Positions 53,305 through 60,763 of a stretch of 64,000 nucleotides of DNA are shown piece after piece. The notes beneath the pieces were generated by a model. It had not been told where the DNA came from, made no database searches, and saw nothing but the letters and a program-made list of their open reading frames with translations. Origin of the DNA: Brasilonema sennae CENA114 (lineage in GTDB: Bacteria; Cyanobacteriota; Cyanobacteriia; Cyanobacteriales; Nostocaceae); NCBI RefSeq assembly GCF_006968745.1, contig NZ_CP030118.1, positions 6,964,284-7,028,283 of the forward strand, in the 5' to 3' direction. The translations under genes were made by a program, and so were the position numbers. Within the stretch, counting starts at the first letter, position 1. Every line of letters starts with the position of its first letter.

Positions 53305-54025
53305 AAACGTCACTGTTAGTTTTGATGGTTTTAAAGCACTCAACCAACTAAATTTTAGTATGGAAGTGGGTGAATTGCGAGTAGTAATTGGACCTAATGG
53401 TGCTGGTAAGACCACATTTCTTGATGTGATTACAGGTAAAGTGCAACCCACTATAGGACGAGTACTATTCAAAGGAAAAAACCTACGTTCTCTGCCTGAA
53501 CATCAAATTGCACGGCGGGGAATTGGGCGCAAATTCCAAACACCTAGAGTTTATCTCAACCTAACACCACGGGAAAATTTAGAAATTACCAGCAACCGCA
53601 ATAAAAATGTTTTTTTTACATTGTTTGGGCGTTCTCATACTACTGAAAAAAATACTATAAAAGGTTTATTAGAAACCATTGGCTTAACTTCTAAAGCAGA
53701 CATCCCCGCAGCTTTATTATCCCACGGAGAAAAGCAACGTTTAGAAATTGGGATGTTAGTAGGACAATCTCCAGACTTATTACTTGTAGATGAACCAGTT
53801 GCAGGTTTAACCGATGAAGAAACCTATAACATCGGCGAACTAATTTTAACATTAGCTCAGAATCATTCAATTTTAGTGATTGAACATGATATGGAATTTG
53901 TCCGTCAAATTGCCAACAAAGTCACAGTCCTACATGAAGGTTCGGTACTGTGCGAAGGCAATTTTAGAGAAGTCCAAAATGACCCCCGTGTTGTTGAAGT
54001 ATATCTAGGACAACAGCAGGAATAG
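53279..54025 (+). CDS. urtD: Urea ABC transporter ATPase UrtD
   Basis: 248 aa LivG-type ATPase. Walker A is GPNGAGKTT, the signature position reads LLSHGEKQRLEIGM (SHGEKQ in place of LSGGQ, normal for UrtD), Walker B LLLVDEPVAGL, and the His-loop IEHDMEFV. It works with UrtE on the UrtBC permease. Confidence 0.95.
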   Translation: MNAKILETENVTVSFDGFKALNQLNFSMEVGELRVVIGPNGAGKTTFLDVITGKVQPTIGRVLFKGKNLRSLPEHQIARRGIGRKFQTPRVYLNLTPRENLEITSNRNKNVFFTLFGRSHTTEKNTIKGLLETIGLTSKADIPAALLSHGEKQRLEIGMLVGQSPDLLLVDEPVAGLTDEETYNIGELILTLAQNHSILVIEHDMEFVRQIANKVTVLHEGSVLCEGNFREVQNDPRVVEVYLGQQQE

Positions 54026-54048
54026 ATGGGAAGACAAGACGAAAACCA

Positions 54049-54747
54049 ATGCTAAACATCTCTAACATTAACGTTTACTACGGTGAAAGCCATATTCTCC
54101 GCAACGTAGATTTGAATGTACCAAATGGGCAAATGGTATGCCTAATTGGACGCAATGGCGTAGGTAAAACAACCTTACTCAAAACAATTATGGGTTTACT
54201 CAAACCCCGGAGTGGCACAATTAACTTAGCCGGTAATTTAATCAACTCCAAATCTCCAGATCAAAGGGCGAAGATGGGAATTGGTTATGTTCCCCAAGGA
54301 CGAGAGATTATTCCCCGTTTGACAGTCAAAGAAAATTTGCTGCTGGGGTTAGAAGCTAGGCAGAGACAGGTTAAAAAAGCCGAAATTCCTGAAGAAATTT
54401 TTAGCTTATTTCCTGTGTTAAAAATCATGTTGTCGCGGATGGGTGGTGATTTAAGTGGTGGACAGCAACAACAACTGGCGATCGCTCGTGCTTTAATGGG
54501 ACAACCTCAATTACTTGTATTAGATGAACCCACCGAAGGGATTCAACCCTCAATTATCCTCGAAATTGAAGCGGCAGTTCGTCGCATCGTTGAAACCACA
54601 GGTATTTCTGTTTTACTGGTAGAACAACACTTACACTTTGTCCGTCAGGCCGATTACTATTACGCTATGCAAAAAGGTGCTATTGTTGCCTCTGGTTCAA
54701 CTGATGAACTTAGTCAAGATGTGATTCAAAGGTTTTTGGCGGTTTAA
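54049..54747 (+). CDS. urtE: Urea ABC transporter ATPase UrtE
   Basis: 232 aa LivF-type ATPase. Walker A GRNGVGKTT, signature LSGGQQQQLAIARAL, Walker B LLVLDEPTEGIQP, His-loop LLVEQHLHFV. It is the last gene of the operon; directly downstream lies a mosaic of duplicated gene fragments rather than a terminator I can recognise. Confidence 0.95.
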   Translation: MLNISNINVYYGESHILRNVDLNVPNGQMVCLIGRNGVGKTTLLKTIMGLLKPRSGTINLAGNLINSKSPDQRAKMGIGYVPQGREIIPRLTVKENLLLGLEARQRQVKKAEIPEEIFSLFPVLKIMLSRMGGDLSGGQQQQLAIARALMGQPQLLVLDEPTEGIQPSIILEIEAAVRRIVETTGISVLLVEQHLHFVRQADYYYAMQKGAIVASGSTDELSQDVIQRFLAV

Positions 54748-54766
54748 TTTTTAGGATTTTCATTTA

Positions 54767-55058
54767 GGTTGGCTTATTAATCCTCAAGATCAGCAGGTAG
54801 AGATTTAGCGATCTCGGTTAGCTGTAGAAGTCGTTCAAACCCCAGCGCTTCTTTATGGGGAAGAAGTTTTGCCAGGGTTTGAGTTATAAATAACATGAGA
54901 AATTCTTTCTAACTCTCTACTCTCTTCTCCAAATATTGACCAATCATCACCTGTTCCCCAGCACGAGACATGATAGATTGGCGTGTGCGGTATTTGCTGC
55001 CAATTAGCTTTAACTCTTCGTCAAACACTGAATTGTTGTATTCAGTTAGCAAACACAA
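54767..55058. pseudogene. Duplicated fragment of Uma2-like and CpcS/CpeS-like gene ends
   Basis: This stretch matches 57825-58116 at a constant offset of 3058 with scattered substitutions: the end of the Uma2-like relic (+) and the last ~150 bp of the phycobilin lyase gene (- strand). Neither piece can be functional. It joins the next fragment at a 4-bp overlap ACAA (55055-55058). Confidence 0.85.
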
Positions 55059-55466
55059 GGCGATATATCCAGTGCAATGTTAGCCTCTTGGGTATCTCAA
55101 GCAAGCTTTAATCCTCCTGGTTTAACAATTGCTGTGGCAAAAGAGAAGGCAGTGTAATCACTGGTATACTTTAGTAGTAAATTTTTATTAAGTGTCTTGA
55201 AAGAAGGAAATCACATCGGCTTAATGAAGCACTTCCTCAAACCTTTTAGTCCAGGACAAAACCGATTCGACGGCGTCGCAAGTAAAGAAGGTGAAAATGG
55301 TTCTCCTGTTCTGAATGATGCCTTAGCTTATTTAGAGTGCTCCGTAAAAAACCGGATGGAAGTAGGTGACCATTGGCTTGTTTATGCAACCGTGGATAAT
55401 GGGAAAGTACTAGACGCTAAGGGAATTACTGCTGTGCATCATCGTAAGTCGGGGAATCATTATTAA
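55055..55466 (+). pseudogene. flv1 3'-end fragment (flavin reductase domain), decayed
   Basis: Matches 48746-49157 at constant offset 6309. It covers part of the flavin-reductase domain to the native stop. An in-frame TAA (GCAGTGTAATC, near 55155) and several substitutions break it. The last 90 codons remain open (LKEGNHIGLMKHFLKPF) but lack any start context. Confidence 0.9.
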
Positions 55467-55599
55467 TTTGGAGTTTGAAATTTTGAATTGTAAGCAATGT
55501 AGAGACGTAACATGCTACGTCTCTACATTTCGCCAAAAGTAACTGACCACAATATCTTCAACAACGTTAAAATCAGAATGCGTTTTCATTCATTGAGTA

Positions 55600-55821
55600 A
55601 TGAGTTCTCTTGCACAAATTAAAACAGCAATCGCACAACTGCCTGAAGTTGAAGCACGAAAGCTTTTAGAATGGTTCCAGGCATATCTGGATCAGGCTTG
55701 GGACAGACAAATCGAAGCAGATGTAAAATCTGGTCGCCTTAATAGTTTGCTGCAACGTGCTGAGGCAGATATTGCTGCAAATCGTGTCAAACCAATCGAT
55801 GAAATCCTTAACAACTCCTGA
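55600..55821 (+). CDS. Putative antitoxin of a RelE/ParE-type module
   Basis: 73 aa, mainly helical and acidic (LAQIKTAIAQLPEVEARKLLEWFQAYLDQAWDRQIEAD, read in parts; then SLLQRAEADIAANRVKPIDEIL). The EADVKSGRLNSLLQRAEADI region is typical of small antitoxins paired with RelE/ParE-like toxins in cyanobacteria. It overlaps the toxin start by 23 bp, the classical arrangement for coupled TA genes. I infer the function from layout and the neighbour. Confidence 0.7.
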   Translation: MSSLAQIKTAIAQLPEVEARKLLEWFQAYLDQAWDRQIEADVKSGRLNSLLQRAEADIAANRVKPIDEILNNS

Positions 55822-56056
55822 TTTTTGGCATTCCTATGCCGAACTTTCGTCAGAAATGAAAGACCAAGCAAGGAAAGCATATCGACTTTGGCGCGATAAC
55901 CCGTTTTATCCATCGTTGCATTTCAAAAAAGTGGGAGATGGCTTGTGGTCTGCTCGAATTAGTGGTGGCTACCGTGCGCTAGCCCTGAAGAAGGGAGAAA
56001 ATTATTACTGGATTTGGATTGGGTCGCATGATAACTATGAGAAGCTGATTGATTAA
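55799..56056 (+). CDS. RelE/ParE-like toxin
   Basis: 85 aa from the ATG at 55799, chosen over earlier in-frame codons because it overlaps the antitoxin end and gives a standard toxin N-terminus (MKSLTTPDFWHSYAEL). The beta-rich C-terminal part FKKVGDGLWSARISGGYRAL and WIWIGSHDNYEKLI is the RelE-superfamily pattern with a conserved Arg in GGYRA and His in GSHD. It is a probable mRNA-interferase-like toxin. Confidence 0.75.
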   Translation: MKSLTTPDFWHSYAELSSEMKDQARKAYRLWRDNPFYPSLHFKKVGDGLWSARISGGYRALALKKGENYYWIWIGSHDNYEKLID

Positions 56057-56645
56057 AACAGACAGTGTTCAATAAAAGCTAACAGGTTGTGTCGTGCACA
56101 TTTCCCCACTGAGCGATGGCGCTTTTCTCCCGCTCCTCTGGAGCGATAACTTCGCTGCTGCCTAAGCGCAAAGCGCACGCATTCGCGTTCGGCAGATCAC
56201 CAAGCTTGCAAGTATTTTGTGCAGGTCATCTTCTGTATTCCATAGGTCACGATGAGAATACCGTCACTGGAGTTAGTCGGGATGGTCACAACACCAACAA
56301 CCAGCCTCACCTTAGACAAGCGAAATTTGTTCAGTCGGGGAAGTGTCAAGCCCAGAGCGTTTCTCCCTGTTTGTGGTAAACCCGACGGAAGAATTGCGGT
56401 TTATCAAATATTGCTATGCAGAAAATTGACACTGAAGACAAGGCAATGTTATATTTGTTCCGTTAACCCATATTTGTCTAATCAAGTTACAACGTAAGTT
56501 GTGCTTGTGACTGGCAAACAAATAGTTCGTTGAGTTGTTTATCGAGGCTTAGTGTGACGATGACTTAGTTTATTTCTCCCATGTTATTCAGAAATTCCGA
56601 ATCATAGGATTCGTGTGTCTGAATGTACAAAAAAAGGGGGAAAAA
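56057..56645. other. Non-coding stretch between two TA modules
   Basis: About 590 bp. Open frames of 81-87 codons here look like chance readings of repeat-derived sequence (for example the AAGCGCAAAGCGCACGCATT block near 56165). I see no RNA gene or clear promoter. Confidence 0.5.
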
Positions 56646-57095
56646 ATGCTAAATCGCAGCCAAGTCAACAACCAGGGGAAAAACGCAAGCTTTAAGAAAA
56701 CTGAAAAGTCTTCTCAGACCTTATGCGCCTTCCATGCTACGGAAGAAACAACAGAATGGTGCGTGGAGTATACTGACAAATTTGGCGCGTGGTGGGATAC
56801 TTTGAGCGAGGAGGAACAAATCGACGTTACAGCCGTAGTCGGTTTACTTGAGAAGATGGGACCGACACTTCGCGACCGCCATAGCTCTAAAATCAATGGT
56901 TCCAAGCTTTCTCGCCTACGCGAATTGCGTATTCAGCACGCAGGTCGTCCTTATCGCGTACTTTATGCTTTTGACCCCAACCGTACTGCCATTCTCCTTG
57001 TTGGTGGAGATAAGACTGGAGATAATCGGTGGTACGAGAAGAATATCCCTGTAGCAGAGGCGCAGTATGCAGTTCATCTGCGTACTTTGAAATAG
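56646..57095 (+). CDS. RelE/HigB-family toxin with N-terminal extension
   Basis: 149 aa from the ATG at 56646 (AGGGGG 6-7 nt upstream). Residues from about 38 form a HigB/Gp49-like toxin: WCVEYTDKFGAWWDTLSEEEQ (read in parts), VVGLLEKMGPTLRDRHSSKI, LRELRIQHAGRPYRVLYAFD, ILLVGGDKTGDNRWYEKNIP. Related toxins normally start near the W-x-V-E-Y segment, so the polar ~37-residue extension is unusual. The partner antitoxin downstream is truncated. Confidence 0.75.
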   Translation: MLNRSQVNNQGKNASFKKTEKSSQTLCAFHATEETTEWCVEYTDKFGAWWDTLSEEEQIDVTAVVGLLEKMGPTLRDRHSSKINGSKLSRLRELRIQHAGRPYRVLYAFDPNRTAILLVGGDKTGDNRWYEKNIPVAEAQYAVHLRTLK

Positions 57096-57109
57096 GGAGG
57101 TGAACTGTA

Positions 57110-57292
57110 ATGGCTAAATCTTTTAAAATACTTCGAGCGAAAATGTCACCAGAAGCTCGCAAAAGAGCCGAGCAGAAGACGCAGGAACTTCTACAAGAAA
57201 TAGAAAAACTTGCTTTAGAAACAGCGATCGCTTCCGAGGACAATCAGGAATCTTCGGGTAGACCACCACCGTCAATCCCTGGGGAAGCATAA
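57110..57292 (+). CDS. Truncated XRE antitoxin
   Basis: 60 aa with GGGAGGTG upstream. The first ~31 residues (MAKSFKILRAKMSPEARKRA, then EQKTQELLQEI) are the standard N-terminus of the XRE antitoxins paired with this toxin type, but the helix-turn-helix that should follow is missing and replaced by a low-information tail (SSGRPPPSIPGEA). It may still bind toxin but should not bind DNA. Confidence 0.65.
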   Translation: MAKSFKILRAKMSPEARKRAEQKTQELLQEIEKLALETAIASEDNQESSGRPPPSIPGEA

Positions 57293-57346
57293 TTGTGTTT
57301 TGAGATCCAGTTACTGAGCTTGGGGTAAGAAATTTTACTTTTTCCT

Positions 57347-57715
57347 TTAACCCTTACCCAAAGCCCCTATCCCTTGCAGTATTGAGGCATCTACGACTGC
57401 TGCACTGTTTTCCTGCCAGCACTCCATAATCGCATCTATTAAATCTTGTTTCGATAAGTCCTTGCCAGCCACTTTTTGTGATAATCCAAGGACTCTGGCA
57501 ACTTTTCGTGCAGTTCGTAGGCTTAAATTTGTAATTGTTTCAAGGGTACTTCTTTCAGATTTTCAATGGTGTCAATGATGGCATCAACGCTAGCATTGAC
57601 AGAGTGAGTCACGCGATCGCCGATTTCAATTTGCAAATGGGGCACAGCGATAGCCTGATGCTGCTTGGGTAAAATTGGAACGATGGGAAGCACTAACTGC
57701 TGAGCAGCGTAAAAA
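57347..57715 (-). pseudogene. Frameshifted relic, family unknown
   Basis: Read on the - strand from about 57715: VPHLQIEIGDRVTHSVNASV, DAIIDTIENLKEVPLKQL, then after a frame change TNLSLRTARKVARVLGLSQK and KDLSKQDLIDAIMECWQ, ending at a TAA at 57347. The two halves form one plausible protein split by a frameshift near 57537. I do not recognise a named family. Confidence 0.5.
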
Positions 57716-57956
57716 ATTCCCGCCACTGATGCCTGACTTTGTGATTGAACTGCGATCTCAGAGCGATCGCCTCAAACCTCTGCAAGATAAAATGCAGGAG
57801 TATCTAGAAAATGGTTTACGTTTGGGTTGGCTTATCAATCCTCAAGATGAGCAAGTAGAGATTTACCGAACTGGGTTAGCCATAGAAGTCGTTCAAACCC
57901 CAGGGCTTCTTTCTGGGGAAGAAGTTTTGCCAGGGTTTGAGTTACAAATAACATGA
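57675..57956 (+). pseudogene. Uma2-family (DUF820) nuclease C-terminal fragment
   Basis: 93 codons: ERWEALTAEQRKKFPPLMPD, FVIELRSQSDRLKPLQDKMQ, GLRLGWLINPQDEQVEIYR, GEEVLPGFELQI. This is the C-terminal half of the Uma2 PD-(D/E)XK-like family so abundant in cyanobacteria, including the P-D-F-V-I-E-L-R-S core. The N-terminal ~90 residues are missing; an unrelated fragment abuts on the opposite strand. A diverged copy of its end lies at 54767. Confidence 0.8.
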
Positions 57957-57966
57957 GAAATTCTTT

Positions 57967-58509
57967 CTAACTCTCCACTCTCTTCTCCAAATATTGGCCA
58001 ATCATCACCTGTTCCCCAGCACGAGACATGATAGATTGGCGTGTGCGGTATTTGCTGCCAATCAGCTTTAACTCTTCGTCAAACACTGAATTGTTGTATT
58101 CAGTTCGCAAACACAATGTTTTGGAGTTGGGGAAGTAATATTGGGCGCTGATAGGTTTGGTTGTGGCAAAACCGCGATCGCGATACAACACATTCCCCAA
58201 AGCACCAAATATCGTGGAACCCTGAGATTCCTTCCTTCCCGTCACAGAATTCTCACTTTCCCAAATCACTTGGCTACCACAAATCAAACTAACTGTATCA
58301 GGTAGGTCGTGCATCTGAGCCAACTTTTGCAGTTCATCGCATCCCTGCATCAAAAACCGAATGGTGATCATACTCACCATTTCCTTAGTTTCTCCATCTG
58401 GTAGTGTGTAGTAGCGCCGTTCCGAACGCCACTTACCAACTGATTCTTGAAAAAATTCTGCCAGTAGAGATTCGTCAGCAGTTTGTGTAAATTTAATCTG
58501 TGATGTCAC
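57967..58509 (-). CDS. CpcS/CpeS-family phycobiliprotein lyase
   Basis: 180 aa lipocalin-fold chromophore lyase that attaches phycobilin to cysteine of phycobiliprotein subunits. Recognised from FFQESVGKWRSERRYYTLP (a highly conserved S-x-G-x-W-x-S-x-R-R-Y segment), EMVSMITIRFLMQGC, RDRGFATTKPISAQYYF and ELKLIGSKYRTRQSIM with the family's S-R-A-G-E. It is single, with no phycobiliprotein gene beside it. I cannot separate CpcS, CpcU and CpeS from sequence alone. Confidence 0.88.
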   Translation of the reverse strand: MTSQIKFTQTADESLLAEFFQESVGKWRSERRYYTLPDGETKEMVSMITIRFLMQGCDELQKLAQMHDLPDTVSLICGSQVIWESENSVTGRKESQGSTIFGALGNVLYRDRGFATTKPISAQYYFPNSKTLCLRTEYNNSVFDEELKLIGSKYRTRQSIMSRAGEQVMIGQYLEKRVES

Positions 58510-59291
58510 CGTTATTGTTCCTCGTATTAAGTCAACTTACAATCGTTTCGAGATTAACTACACCATCTCTGTCTTAAATACTAATTTTCTTTACTTTTCT
58601 TAATTTTATCTTGCTCTTATGAAAATTGTTGATAGTTTTGCTACATTCAAAAACGCAAGAATTTGTGTTTTTTTGACCAAACTAAGGGTGTAGGGGTATA
58701 GGGGGAAGAGGAAACCCCCCTAGTTGTTGACAACTATCTTAAGCAAGAAGCTGAGAAAGAACAGTTTAGTTTTTTCACAAAAACATTTTGTGGTTATTGT
58801 TGGAACTTATAGACAAAAAGCTTCGTCTACATAAACAAGGCTTATTTTTGCAGACATGAGTGCTTGTGCTGCTTACTGTTTTTTGATAAATCCTTAGACT
58901 TCTCTATCGTATAGAGTGTGGGTTTTGCGCTTACTAAGATGCCCTTATCGCAAAGCGTTTCTCTTTGAAACACGAGTCACACTCCTTGCGTAAAACTTCT
59001 GTACATAAAGCTGTCTCACCACCTTTTGGCTGTTTTAATCTGTAAAGTTTTCCTTTGGGACCAGATGAAATAGCTAACCCTTGGACAGAGTTAAGGAATC
59101 TTAAAAAATAGTTATAATAACTTCAAGAAAATTTGCATTCATAACATAGAAAAAATAAGATGTCCGGCAAAACTGCAGGAAGTAAGAGGGTTACTTTTGT
59201 TTTTTAAGTAATTATTTTTACTTAGAGTATGAAATTTTAGAGAACAAAACGACCCGGCTAACCTAAAACTGGCTGAGAGGGGAGTGTACAG
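58510..59291. other. Non-coding stretch upstream of the RND efflux operon
   Basis: About 780 bp, AT-rich, without a supportable gene. A TTATAAT-like -10 occurs near 59111 without a clear -35. The promoters of the lyase (-) and of the RND operon (+) must both lie here. Confidence 0.5.
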
Positions 59292-60740
59292 ATGATTTTG
59301 GAAGGAAATCAGCAGCGCAAAACAGCACACAAATTAACACGCGGTAATAGAGAAAACACAGACAGTTTTTTGAGACAGCCAATATTAAAAAAAATGCAAA
59401 TTAATACAACAAAAAAGATTTTTATTGCTTCTATCCTAGGCGTGGGACTACTAACCGGTGGTTGCGGTTCGTTTCCAAATGAATCAGCAGAAGCTGAATC
59501 ACAAAGTCCTAGAGGTAGGCAAGAGGCAGACAGTGGAGTCCCTGTGGATGCATCCATTGCCCGTACTGGTATGTTGCGAGAAGAGCCAGAATATACAGGT
59601 ACGACTACACCATTCCGTACAGTGTCATTGCGATCGCGAGTCGAAGGGCAGCTTTTAGCGTTGAATGTGGATGTAGGTGACGCTGTTAAGCAAGGGCAAA
59701 TCATCGCACAGATAGATGACGCCTTACTGAGAACCGCTCAAAATCAAGCAGAAGCAGAACTAGCAGCACTCAAGTCAGAAGTCGCACGGACAAACGCTCA
59801 GATTAGTAACGCCCGTGCGCAAGTAGAAAGATTAAGAGCTGAACTTGTGCAAGCGCAGGCAGACTCACAAAGACAGCAGCAACTTTTGAAAGAGGGGGCG
59901 ATCGCCCAACAAGTAGCCCAACAATCACGCACCGAAAGCCTCACTGCAGCCCAATCACTCCGCGCTGCACAAGAGACAGTCCGCACAGAACAGCAAGCCC
60001 TCGCAGCTGCACAAGGTCGAGTCGTCGCCCAACAAGCTGTCGTTGCGGAAGCAAAAGAACGCCGCTCTTATTCAAAGCTAACATCTCCAGTGACTGGAGT
60101 CGTCTTAGAAAAGATCACAGAACCGGGAAATCTCCTGCAAGCAGGAAACGAAGTCGTCAGGCTTGGTGATTTTAGCCGTGTCAAAGTCGTAGTTCAACTT
60201 TCAGAATTAGAACTGGGCAAAATCCGCTTAGGACAATCAGTTAAAGTGCGTTTAGATGCCTTTGCAAACCAAACGTACACTGGACAAGTGACACGTATTT
60301 CCCCAGCTGCTGACACGACAGCTCGTTTGATACCTGTTGAAGTCGTCATTTCCAACAGCGACAGAAAAATTGGCAGTGGTTTATTGGCAAGAGTCAATTT
60401 TGAAACCCAGACACAAGCGCGAGTCATCATACCTGAGACAGCACTTCAAGGAAGAGATGGGGGAGCAAGGACAGATCAACAAAAACAGAACACAACAGCT
60501 TCTTCCTCTTCTGCCCAATCTCCAAATTCCAATCGTCAAGGGACAGTATTTGTTGTAGCCCAAACAGGTGAGAAAGCAACGGTGACAGAGAGAACTGTAA
60601 CGCTTGGGGAAAGATCCGATGGCAATGTAGAAGTTTTATCTGGCTTGCAACCAGGAGAAAAATTTGTAACTCGTAGTGGCAAACCGTTGAAAGACCGCAG
60701 TATTGTACGTCTTTCTATTCTTTCTGAGCAACAATCATAA
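59292..60740 (+). CDS. RND efflux periplasmic adaptor (HlyD/AcrA family) lipoprotein
   Basis: 482 aa membrane fusion protein. GGGGAG precedes the ATG at 59292. A hydrophobic segment (IFIASILGVGLL) ends in lipobox L-T-G-G-C (Cys58); the alternative ATG at 59394 would start directly before it. The biotinyl-lipoyl half-motif LRSRVEGQLLALNVDVGDAV is followed by a long Ala/Gln/Arg-rich coiled-coil hairpin (about 135-260), the second half-motif KLTSPVTGVVLEKITEPGNL and a beta-barrel domain. A Ser/Gln/Asn-rich insert (about 398-415) lies near the C-terminus. It works with the permease 23 bp downstream; the substrate is unknown. Confidence 0.92.
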   Translation: MILEGNQQRKTAHKLTRGNRENTDSFLRQPILKKMQINTTKKIFIASILGVGLLTGGCGSFPNESAEAESQSPRGRQEADSGVPVDASIARTGMLREEPEYTGTTTPFRTVSLRSRVEGQLLALNVDVGDAVKQGQIIAQIDDALLRTAQNQAEAELAALKSEVARTNAQISNARAQVERLRAELVQAQADSQRQQQLLKEGAIAQQVAQQSRTESLTAAQSLRAAQETVRTEQQALAAAQGRVVAQQAVVAEAKERRSYSKLTSPVTGVVLEKITEPGNLLQAGNEVVRLGDFSRVKVVVQLSELELGKIRLGQSVKVRLDAFANQTYTGQVTRISPAADTTARLIPVEVVISNSDRKIGSGLLARVNFETQTQARVIIPETALQGRDGGARTDQQKQNTTASSSSAQSPNSNRQGTVFVVAQTGEKATVTERTVTLGERSDGNVEVLSGLQPGEKFVTRSGKPLKDRSIVRLSILSEQQS

Positions 60741-60763
60741 AGCAGTACTCACCACTTAGTATC

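Noticed and set aside
56116..56497. Two overlapping open frames of 87 and 81 codons
   Set aside because: Composition and lack of any known motif suggest chance readings of repeats; no ribosome binding site.
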